Source: Lucinisca nassula (lineage: Eukaryota; Mollusca; Bivalvia; Lucinida; Lucinidae). Taken from it: a stretch of DNA of 64,000 nucleotides. A model generated the notes under the pieces. The model was not told the DNA's origin. It made no database searches and saw nothing but the letters and a program-made list of their open reading frames with translations. Numbering within the stretch: the stretch's first letter is position 1; each line of letters begins with the position of its first letter. Of this stretch, positions 11,045-20,179 are shown in pieces. Made by a program: the position numbers and the translations under genes. The DNA lies in the NCBI GenBank assembly GCA_963580285.1, contig CAUZLF010000196.1, positions 62,001 through 126,000 on the forward strand, given 5' to 3'.

Positions 11045-13468
11045 ATGGCTGAAGATGAAAATTCTGCAGTTGTGCCCAGAAAAAGCAGTAGGCTAGATGG
11101 CAAGAAAAAAGGAACCGATAATATGTACCGGGACTATGTGCTTGACCGGAAACGTGCACTTGAAAAGAAGATGAATCTATGTCTGAAAGATGTGAAGATT
11201 ACTTATACACCAAAGGAACACAATCATATTTTTTCAATGTCAACCGCCATGTATGAACTGTATAAATCAGAGATAATAGCATTCTATGAATCGCGTGCTG
11301 AAGATGAATCGCATGACCTAATAATGAAATTGAAAAATAATTACGATGCATCTAATGCTCTTGTTGAGACTCAAGTAAAAGCTCATCAAAGAACCCAGAG
11401 GGGTTGTGGAGGACCAAAATTTACGTTGAACCTATACCATACCAATAACAGTGTCATGGCTAATGGAAAGAACCCAGACTTATTTTTGAATGATCATGAA
11501 AGGGTTGTTAGTAATATTCTGAGGAAGAAGGAGGTAGAATCCCTAGACCGGAAGTTATTCACAGCTGTAGAAACAGAGCTGAATGGCCTCACTCAAGCCA
11601 TGCAGGATAGGCCTTGCCCCCCTTGTAATACAAAAAAGATTGCAGGGAAAGTAAAAAGTACCTGTGTTGAACTGAACAGCTCTAGAGTCAGTAACGGGGG
11701 AACCCCCACTGATGATACTGTAGAGGACAGTGTATCTGATGCTTTAGATTATTGCCCTTGGTGTAAGGAGAAAGTGGATGACAAGCATGGAGGGATCTGC
11801 TGTGATCATTGTTTACAATGGTACCATTACACGTGTGAAAGTTTAAATGAATCTGATTATGAAAACACCCACCCTGATCAACCCTATTTGTGTAGAACCA
11901 GCCGAAGTGAGCAGTCTTCTATACTTGCAGACTCTTTCATTCAAGGTGATATGAGGAATGATGAGACGGACCCCAAGGAGATTTTGTCTAGCGATAGTAA
12001 CATGGTGTCCACAAGTCAGGATCACATGAGTACAGTGACAGTGATAAATGATGACGAGGAGGAAGGGGCCAGTCTCTCTCAGACGAGGAATGCTGCAGCG
12101 AACACTGATGCCGAGGGAAACCAACCAGGAAAGCAAAGTGCCAGCGAACTGCCATCCACGTTAGCCCAACCAGACAGTCGTAAGCCCGAATCTCCTAAAA
12201 AGAAGCCAGCTAAGGCAAAGCGTGGGAAGAAACCTGAACAGGTAAATGACAGTGAAGAACAGTTGAAATTGGCGCAGTCCTATATTGTATCACTAGAAAG
12301 GAAGATTAACGATATACAAGATGCAAATAGCATTCTGAGACAAGAGTTAAAGTGTGCAGGTACAGTCACAGAGACGGCGACCAAAAGCGAAAGTATACAG
12401 CAGCAGAAGGAATTCTTTGTTAGATCTGATAATAATAATTTTCCCTCGGAAGCCTCTGTGTTTAGAGAGAGACTTGGACTTATTGAAATGGAGTTAGTAA
12501 AAACTAGACTGAATTCCCTGGAGCAACAGATTGCACGAATGCAGTCTCCGGTCCAGACACAACAAACCCCCGCGCAATACCCTTACGTAGGTGTACCCCA
12601 GCCATATGGTCCTATACCACAATATTTTCCATTCCCAGGAAATACCTACTACCCGCCTATTGGTCCAGTAATGCCATCTTTTAATATGAATCACCCACTC
12701 CATCAAGCTGTACAAAATCAGTGTATACCACAGGCTTACCCGCATTATCAGTTACATGTCCCTGCGCCTCAGTTTCATCCGGGTGTCCAACTCCAACACG
12801 TAGCGAGCCAGCTGCAGGGACAGCACCTAAATGTACAGGTACCTCCCCACCTGCCACAGCAAGGTAGAAGACAGGCCACGAAAAACACTTCTTCGACTGA
12901 AAACCGAGGAACCTTCGGGTACAGCCGGCAGAGCAGTCATGGCCCTAAGACCATGGGGGATAGAAATAGACACCAGGCAGATCTGCAAGACAGGGCTAGG
13001 TCTGAGGACAACCAGCTAGATGCAAGTTCGTGCTATGTCCCCGTCGTAACGACCGCTACACGTGATCTGCAGACACCTCATACAACCAGCGAAGGGGGGT
13101 CAAGTCCCCAGGCCCAGGTGTTCATTGACTCTGGCGCTGTTGAAGGCGGAAACCATGAGACTCAGGTGACAAGTCAGCTGGGCATCGCATCGCATCCTGA
13201 ACCTAAAACTTTCCCAACTGCGAATACGGAACAAACACATATCATTGCTATAGATAGAGAAATCCCACAGAATTCTGTAGAGAAAGACACTGACACAAGG
13301 TGTACAGATAGAGAATTTCCAAAGTGCTGTTTAGATAAAGATACTGACACAGAGAGCAGAGCAGTAAACAATGAACAGGCAGATAGTGCGTCTGGGATAA
13401 ATTCTTCTTTTTTATCCACGGGCCGCGCCTCCCACCTCACATGGAGGAGAAAGAGGAGAAGCTGTTAA
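11045..13468 (+). CDS. LINE ORF1: PHD-finger, coiled-coil, proline/tyrosine-rich protein
   Basis: 807 codons, starting at an ATG in strong context (CACCATGG). Residues ~1-20 are charged. A single PHD-type finger lies at ~236-285 (CPWC, CCDHC, WYHYTC, final Cys). A lysine-rich patch (KKKPAKAKRGKK, ~380-396) could direct nuclear entry. A coiled-coil stretch follows at ~400-440, a proline/tyrosine/glutamine-rich region at ~505-615, and an acidic tail. This is the layout of an ORF1 nucleic-acid-binding chaperone of a PHD-bearing LINE, though no RRM or CCHC knuckle was found. Its end overlaps ORF2 by 28 bp in another frame. It is fully open, unlike most LINE frames in the window, so this copy is fairly young. 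Confidence 0.85.
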   Translation: MAEDENSAVVPRKSSRLDGKKKGTDNMYRDYVLDRKRALEKKMNLCLKDVKITYTPKEHNHIFSMSTAMYELYKSEIIAFYESRAEDESHDLIMKLKNNYDASNALVETQVKAHQRTQRGCGGPKFTLNLYHTNNSVMANGKNPDLFLNDHERVVSNILRKKEVESLDRKLFTAVETELNGLTQAMQDRPCPPCNTKKIAGKVKSTCVELNSSRVSNGGTPTDDTVEDSVSDALDYCPWCKEKVDDKHGGICCDHCLQWYHYTCESLNESDYENTHPDQPYLCRTSRSEQSSILADSFIQGDMRNDETDPKEILSSDSNMVSTSQDHMSTVTVINDDEEEGASLSQTRNAAANTDAEGNQPGKQSASELPSTLAQPDSRKPESPKKKPAKAKRGKKPEQVNDSEEQLKLAQSYIVSLERKINDIQDANSILRQELKCAGTVTETATKSESIQQQKEFFVRSDNNNFPSEASVFRERLGLIEMELVKTRLNSLEQQIARMQSPVQTQQTPAQYPYVGVPQPYGPIPQYFPFPGNTYYPPIGPVMPSFNMNHPLHQAVQNQCIPQAYPHYQLHVPAPQFHPGVQLQHVASQLQGQHLNVQVPPHLPQQGRRQATKNTSSTENRGTFGYSRQSSHGPKTMGDRNRHQADLQDRARSEDNQLDASSCYVPVVTTATRDLQTPHTTSEGGSSPQAQVFIDSGAVEGGNHETQVTSQLGIASHPEPKTFPTANTEQTHIIAIDREIPQNSVEKDTDTRCTDREFPKCCLDKDTDTESRAVNNEQADSASGINSSFLSTGRASHLTWRRKRRSC

Positions 13469-16400
13469 AAATCACTACATTAAATGTAAAAAACCTTGAG
13501 ACGAACAAGCAGTTTGTTTACAAGATTCTCCGTTCTACAGATATTTTATGTATGCAAGAAACATGGCTGTTCAATTTCCAGCTGCACCAGCTTAGCGAGA
13601 TTCATAAATGTTTTGAGGGGTTTGGTAAAGCGGTGGACGACACCAACCCCTTACCACCGACACAGAAACCACGTGGATATGGGGGTGTGGCCACTATATT
13701 CCGTAAGAACATGAATCTTAAGGTGAGGAAATGTCTTGACGGTGGATGTCGCATTGTGTTAACCGAAATTGTTACAGATCCCCTTTTATGTATCATTAAT
13801 GTCTACATGCCATGTAGAAATGGCAGAGCTGGTGACGACTTTGATGCTGTTCTACAAGAAGTGCAAGAGATTATGGAAAAGTACTCCAGTACTCATGCAG
13901 TTATCCTCCTTGGCGATATGAACGCTTCACTGCAAGAGAGGGTTGGTAATGATCATGACAAGAAACTTCAGGAATTCTGCTCGCGAAACAGCCTCAGCAC
14001 ATTGCAGCAAGGCACCCCTACGTTTTTCCATGTGAACGGCAAAGACGCAGCTGAAATTGACTACATTTTACTGAATTCGAAGGCCAGAGCTCTCGCTAAG
14101 ACAGTTCGAGTTGAATGTTTTACTGACTGTAACACTTCAGACCATATCCCAGTGTATATCATTTTGAAAATCAAAGCAGCTATGTTGAAACTGAAGCCAC
14201 ATAAAGTGAAACTGAGACCTAGATGGGACAAATGTGACAAGTCAGCCTACAAAGAATTCATTGCGGCTAATCTCTCTACATTCCATCTACCAACAACAGA
14301 CCATGAGTTTCTTATTGCACTCGGTAATCTGACATCTACTCTGAAGAAAGCTGTTTGCATCAGTATACCAAATTACAAACCAACCAAAGAGATCAGAAGT
14401 CGAACAAGGCGGATCTGGAATCCAGATATTAGTACAGCTTTAAAGAACTGCAAGAAAGCCTGGTGGCAATGGCGAGAGGGTGGTGAACCAGACGAAAAGA
14501 CTCATCCTCTGACTGTTAGAATGAAGCATACAAAAAGGCTCTTAAGGAAGGCTCAACGCCAGGCTGAGGCGAAGCATTGAAAAGGTGGAGCGTATTATGG
14601 CTTCAGACGGCAGTGACAGAGAATTCTACAGACTTGTTAAGGAACAACGCAAGACCAGTGACTCATCACTCAAGTTCTTGGCCATAGATGGGAGGATTCT
14701 GGAGTCACCAGAGGATATCTGTGAATGCTGGGCTACCCATTTTGCCAAACTTGCAACCCCATCGGAAAACAAGTTTTTCGACAGTGATAAGAAGAACATG
14801 ATTGTGTTCTGAAGATGTCGCTCATATATTGAACATATGTACTGAGTCAAGCTCGAATATCTCTCCCGTCTCTACAGATGAGGTTAGATCAGCTCTCAAA
14901 AAACTGAAACCAAATAAGGCAGCAGACTGCTTTGATATTACCTCAGAACATCTTACATATGGTGGAGCTCCTGTTTTGGATTATCTGACAGACATGATTA
15001 ATTACATCTTTAAATCCCAGCAGATTCCAGCTGTGTTGAAAGAAGGCATAGTGACTCCTATCTTCAAAAAGGGAGATGTTACTAGCCCGCACAATTATCG
15101 TGGATTAACGGTCACTACAGTCATTCTGAAGGTGATTGAGCATATACTGAACAAAAGACATAATCTGGTCCTGGATAAATCACAGTCTTCTCTGCAAAAA
15201 GGATTCACTGTAGGGTGTTCCTCTACCGATGCAGCTTTAATCCTGTCAGAATGTATCTCAGAAGCTAAGAATGAACGCAAGCATTTGCTAGTTGCCACAC
15301 TCGATGCTCAAAAAGCCTTCGATGTGGTAGACCATGACATACTGTTGAGGAGATTATACCTGGATGGGATCACCGGTCCAGACTGGCTTCTTCTACGTGA
15401 CCTATATACAGATCTTACCTCGGTAGTGAAATGGAAATCAACTCTCTCTTCACCGTTCGTGATCAAGCAAGGTGTCCGTCAAGGCGGGGTTTTATCAACA
15501 GGGCACTACAAAAGGTACAATAACCCCCTGCTGATCGAATTGGAAGACAAGTTCGTCGGTGCTACTATCGGCTATATCAGAGTTCCACATGTTACAGTGG
15601 CTGATGACCTAGCTTTGATTACCAATTCAACTTCCGAAATGCAGGTTATGCTTCCGAGCACTGGTAGCTTTGCTAATGGAGCAAGATATGTCATCCACCC
15701 AACTAAGAGTTGTATCCTGTCTTACTGGGAGCAGTATTGTTGGTCGAACTGCCCTTCTTTCACACTAAATGGAGAAGAGATAAGCAACGTTGAGCAGACT
15801 AAGCATCTTGGTATTACCCGGGATATCCATAACGGAGTAAATGTGTCAGAGAAAGTGAACCTGGGAAGGAGGACTGCATACTCTCTTATGGGAGCTGGAC
15901 TTCACAGCGGGAACGGCCTGAAGCAGAGTGCCTGCGGCAAGATTTGGTCAACATATGTGGTTCCTAGATTCATATTTGGCGTGGATGTGGTAGAACTGAA
16001 GACATCCGACATTAAGGTCTTGGAGCAGTTTCAACGGAAGTCCCTTAAACAGATCCAGTCTCTACCAGACAAGACGCAGAGTTCAGCCATGCTGGCTCTC
16101 CTAGGAATCCTTCCAATTGAGGCAGTAATACATAAAAATATGCTCAACCGGTTTGGCAGGTGGCTTATGACAGATGGTATAGAGAGAGAAATTGCAGTGC
16201 ATCAACTTGCCGTGAAGTCCCCTTGTGAATCATCCTGGTTTAACAAAATTAAGGAGCTCTTACGTAAATATAACCTACCACTACCCTCTGAACTACTAGA
16301 AAATACACCAACCAAGAATATTTGGAAGCAGCAAGTTAGCCGAGCAGTGAATAGTGCTATTGAAAGCCAGTGGCGGGAGGATATTAAAACAAAGTCTTCA

Positions 16401-16931
16401 TTGCAGTACATAAATCCTGATAGTGTCAAAGTTGGGGTGCCCCACCACGTTTGGTCGTCAGTGCGTGTCAGCGTCCATGATAGCCGGAGAGCACAGCTCA
16501 AATGTCGTCTGCTGACTGGTACATATTCACTACAAAGCAACCGGGCGGTATTCAACCAGTTTGCGGTAGACCCAACGTGCAAGATATGTGATGCCAGCCC
16601 TGAGACAAGACAGCACTTTCTGGTGGAATGTCAGCCTCTACAAGGAGTGCGTCAGAATGTATATAAGAAGATGCAGAGTAACCTGGGCGTTGACCTTGCA
16701 GACATAGCCTCCAGTGGTGATGCAGTCCAGCTAATACTTGACCCCAGTGTCTTCTTTGACAACAAGACTGTTATTGATAAACTTGAACTGTATAGCAGAG
16801 AACTCATATCCAATTTACATAGAATACGTACTAAACTCCTTCTTGAAAAAGAAAGACAGCAGGGTCCGTCGAGTTCCCAACTAATAAGGTTTGGAGGCAG
16901 TTTCAGCAAACAACAAAATACCCAGAAATAA
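13441..16931 (+). pseudogene. LINE ORF2: AP endonuclease-reverse transcriptase, two frameshifts
   Basis: Starts at ATG 13441 inside the end of ORF1. Endonuclease motifs are all present: TTLNVKNL, MQETW, INVYMP, LGDMNA, EIDYIL, SDHIPV. The frame breaks near 14575 (stop 14578-14580), continues in a second frame to about 14812, then in a third from about 14806 to 16931. RT motifs: PIFKKGD, NYRGLTV, LDAQKAFD (A), GVRQGGVLS (B) and VADDLAL (C) at about 15598-15612. Val before ADD is unusual, since most LINEs have Phe or Tyr. The C terminus carries HHVW, CRLLTGTYSLQS and a CKIC-x8-H-x4-C zinc site. Two single-base shifts would inactivate it. Clade not assigned (CR1/Jockey/I-like). Confidence 0.85.
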
Positions 16932-17204
16932 AGACAGAGAAAAAACCCCACGACGTCGTCTAGACGGTTCGCCGTAAAGACCGGCGGAGATTTACTAAAC
17001 AACAACAACAACAACAATATGGCCGTCCCCTCTCAACGCCCAAGCTTGTAAATATTCCAGTCCTGGCCTGATTTGTGTTAACCTGTGAATATTTTGTCAA
17101 CGATTCGCTTCATTGGATTCACTAACGACGATTGTAATGGCGATTCTTCAACGAGGGATCACCGGTGCGCCATCGACTGGCGGGATTTACAACAGAACAA
17201 CAAC
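16932..17204 (+). other. LINE 3' UTR with ACAACA-type tail
   Basis: Two related blocks, each with GG(A)GATTTAC followed by AACAACAACA-like repeats, at about 16983-17013 and 17181-17204. The second abuts the putative target duplication ATAAGC and is taken as the 3' terminus. The duplication of the tail may mark internal priming or a repeated 3' recognition site. Confidence 0.55.
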
Positions 17205-17210
17205 ATAAGC

Positions 17211-17351
17211 ACTGGAGGCAGATGTCCATACCAAAAATAAGCTCTGGGGGGCAAATGTCTGGGTCGCATTTTCAACTGGGGGGCAAATGTCCATTTTTAG
17301 ATTAAGTCATTGGGGGCAAACGTCCTGGGGGGGGGGGGGGGGGGGGGGGGG
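17211..17351. repeat. outer half of the split right TIR plus a poly-G run
   Basis: Inverted match to 6188-6303, including linkers such as TTTTCAACTGG and AAAATAAGCTCTGG. It ends in about 27 consecutive G, where the element's outer flank should be. Confidence 0.75.
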
Positions 17352-17627
17352 AGACTAAGGTCCGGAGACCATTTCCTTTTAAAAAGCTGTAACTTGCACA
17401 AACTGTTCAGTTCATAAGTCAAGTTCAGCACACTAAAATGTAACGAGAATGTGTTTCATAAGCCAAAATATTAGTGATATGGATCTGGCATGTTTTCCAA
17501 AGTACCTGCACATCGCTGAAATCCGCAGATTCATAGTTCTCAGTCCACTCTGACATAGTGGTCAATCATAATAGAGAGGGAGTTCGATCATCTACCAGAC
17601 CATGGTAGCGGAAGTCAAAGTGTGCAC
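17352..17627. other. no supported feature
   Basis: Unique-looking sequence between two DNA elements. No frame or repeat recognised. Confidence 0.35.
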
Positions 17628-17635
17628 GTTGATTT

Positions 17636-19667
17636 GGTCCCTGGACAATTCGGCCCATAACAAAATCGGCCCATAGCAAAATCGGCCCATACAAAATCGG
17701 CCCATAGAAATTGCGATCCAAAATTTTAATGATGTATAATCACTATGTTTGCATATAATTGGTTTGCTTGCAGGGCCAAATCAGTAACATGTAAGTCGAA
17801 CAATGGGATAAAGTGAAAAATATGTTAATATTCTTTCCTCAACTGAAAAAAACACATGCTAACAAGTCCGAGAAAATAATACCGCTCAAAACCCCACTTT
17901 ATACGAGGAAATTTGGAGTATAAAGGCGTATATGTTATTTATACTCCAAATTTCCCTGTATAAAGGGGTATATATGTTATTATGCGTATTTCTGATCCAA
18001 GACGTAGGTTGTGGGTACTCGTTAGACACGTTCTATAGAGCAAAGACAACGTACGCTCGGAGTATAAATAAGACAAATATAACATTTATTGTCAGAAAAG
18101 AGGTCATTTTCGAGAAAATGTCGAGAAAATGAAAGAATGCACTATGTCACGGGTGTGTTATCATAATGGATATAAAGAAAGAAAATGCATTCTTTAGAAT
18201 TTTGAAAATGCTTTTAGGGTTTATGATATCTGATTGTTTTCACTGGCAATGGTTAGAAAGTAGAAGTAAAACAAAGATCAGGAATCGATACAATTAACTT
18301 ACTCCACCCATCAAAGACACCAAAGGGAAAGAAACACAAACATTAAGCGACCAGACCATAATGGAAACCTAAACAAAGGAAGGCCATAAGGACAGTTACT
18401 TTCCCACAAAATGGCCATATGGCCATCCAAAATAAAAAGACACAAGTGATACACACAGTATGTAACAAACAACAACATAAATAAACCGCCACAGAAGAAC
18501 CGCCTTGGAACGGTCGAGAGAAAACTGACATCAAGCGAAATTCACATTCACATTGGGCTTATGAAATTGTTAAGGGTTTCGTTGTGTACATTGCTTTTCT
18601 TATTTCCATTTAAGAAATGGGATACGTTATGAATAAGTGGCGTTCAGTAGAAAATCTTCCATTTGATTACAGGAATCACCCATAGGTTTTCGTCCATTAA
18701 CATTTGCAAGGCCCCGAGGAAGGCGTTTGAATGATTAGGCCGATTGAAACATCAAGTTAGCAAGTTCCTAGCAATTTCCACAATTCGCCCAGCATACACA
18801 GATCAGCTTGCTCAGTCGCATAGTATGGTCATGATCGTTAGGGGCGTGAGGAAGCTTTGGCTACTTCACGAGCCCAGCATACACAGCTCGACTTGCTCAG
18901 ACGCACAGTATAGTCATGATCGCTGGAAGCTTAAGCTACTTTATGATTAATAGTTACACACAAATCAGACTGCGCGGATCCAGACTGATGTGAGTCTTCG
19001 CAAATTGGGCCGGCTCTAGGTCCACATATAGCTTTAGATGTGCCCCGCCCAATAACATTCATAAAACAAAACCGAAAGCAAGAAACAAAGAAAGTAGTAA
19101 AGAACCGCATTAGAGACATAAACTAATGAATGATTGGCACGTGTCCAAATAATTACTGAGGTTTGAGTAATATGATAATTGCTCTGTTTGTTGCTTTCAG
19201 GCGCGTGTCGATAAAGGTAACAACGTAAAGTGATTATTGATCATTTTACATTACGACATGTGCCAACAATATAAACAAATAAACAATGACCCCAGAACTA
19301 CAGTATCCAAAGTTCATAAATATACATTTTTTTTTCTAAATAAACACATCCTCTTTTATATTATTTTTATTTCATATCTATTCCATTACAAAGTTTGCAT
19401 TGCGAGATGACTCACATCTTAGGGAGTTAATTATTGAAAATAATGATACAGATGCCGCGCGGGGAAAAGGGGTGAAAATAAATTGTATATATACATGTAT
19501 TTTATCATAGATTAACTATATATTTCATTGTTTTATGTTTTGGCTGATAATTGGCCCCTATAACAGCATTGAAATCATTTATGGGCCGAAATTGCTATGG
19601 GCCGATTTTGTCATGGGCCGATTTTGACATGGGCCGATTTTGTTATGGGCCGAAATGACCCGGAACC
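17636..19667. mobile_element. DNA element A with CGGCCCAT-subrepeat TIRs and 8-bp target duplication
   Basis: Left end begins GGTCCCTGGACAATTCGG, and the complement of the right end begins GGTTCCGGGTCATTTCGG. Both ends then carry 3-5 tandem copies of AAAATCGGCCCATA(A/G)C. GTTGATTT lies directly outside both ends (17628-17635 and 19668-19675). There is no transposase, so it is non-autonomous. An 8-bp duplication and GG termini would fit Merlin-like or Mutator-like families; this is undecided. The interior holds an inverted-repeat module (about 17890-18170), insert 'X' (18260-18518) and a ~90-bp tandem duplication (about 18770-18925). Copy B is at 26743-29670. Confidence 0.85.
18260..18518 (-). 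mobile_element. retroposon 'X', 259-bp copy nested in element A
   Basis: AGAAA flanks the insert on both sides (18255-18259, 18519-18523). Element B carries the uninterrupted site GGTTAGAAAACTGAC at 27424-27438, which confirms insertion and a 5-bp target duplication. Includes the block of the 122-bp copy at 4347-4468 and extends further on its 5' side. Confidence 0.8.
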
Positions 19668-19683
19668 GTTGATTTCCATGTTT

Positions 19684-20179
19684 TTTTCACCGGTGTTATC
19701 GAACGACGTCTGGTCAATCTGTTTTTGTCTAACTGTGCGAGCGAAGTACAGGTTATGTTTAACCTAACGAACTCTTTTTCGAGTGAACGTCGATATAAAA
19801 TCCATCCAGTTAAAACAACACTTGTATCCAGAATAACAACTAGAGCAAGTAGGGAGAAAAATCAAAATAAACAATGGTATCTTGGGGATTCTGCTGTATC
19901 AGAAAATGACAAAACTGAACACTTAGGTCTAGTTAGGGGTGCAAAAGAAGAAAATGATCTTAATGTCCAAAAAAGAACAAGTTTAGCTCGAAGAACATTG
20001 TATTCACTAATAAAGACAGGATTACATGGATGTAATGGTCTAAACCCCAAAATCTCATATAAAATTTATCAAGTATATGTGTTACCAAGGCTTTTGTATG
20101 GGCTGGAGGTGTTACCGCTTAACAAGAAACAGTTGTATGAACTTCAGAAATTTCATTTGGATACATTGAAGAACATTCA
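19684..20179 (+). pseudogene. LINE reverse transcriptase C-terminal region, left part
   Basis: Encodes the region just after RT motif C through the thumb: EVQVMFNLTNSF, KIHPVK, TEHLGLVRG, RRTLYSLIKTGLHG, YKIYQVYVLPRLLYGLEVLPL. This lines up with SEMQVMLPSTGSF ... VVPRFIFGVDVVEL of the LINE at 14802-16931. The frame stops only because a CR1-like copy is inserted at 20180. The rest of the protein resumes at 22753. The catalytic core upstream is missing or decayed (5' truncation near 19684). Confidence 0.8.

Larger units (their letters stand above)
9731..17204 (+). mobile_element. 7.5-kb LINE-bearing insertion into a TIR
   Basis: Splits the right arm of the 6188-17325 element. ATAAGC flanks it on both sides (9725-9730 and 17205-17210; the 8-bp context differs at one base), a plausible target duplication. 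It contains a 3'-terminal LINE piece (9731-about 10300) followed by a nearly full-length LINE (about 10300-17204) with an ACAACA-rich 3' tail. Two successive insertions, or one composite, are both possible. Confidence 0.7.
6188..17325. mobile_element. DNA element with multi-repeat inverted ends, carrying two nested LINEs
   Basis: Left arm 6188-6372 contains six spaced copies of GGACATTTGCCCCCCAG. The right arm is the inverted counterpart but is split: its inner half is at 9658-9730 and its outer half at 17211-17325. The two halves align to left-arm positions about 6310-6372 and 6188-6303, so they were one arm before a 7.5-kb insertion (9731-17204). The interior also received CR1-like copy 2 (6748-9522). 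A G-run at 17325-17351 hides the right flank, so no target duplication could be read. No transposase was seen. It could be a MITE-like non-autonomous element, superfamily unknown. Confidence 0.7.

Noticed and set aside
17325..17351. Poly-G run as a biological signal
   Set aside because: Homopolymer at the edge of a TIR ending in GGGG. Slippage or an assembly artefact is the simplest explanation.
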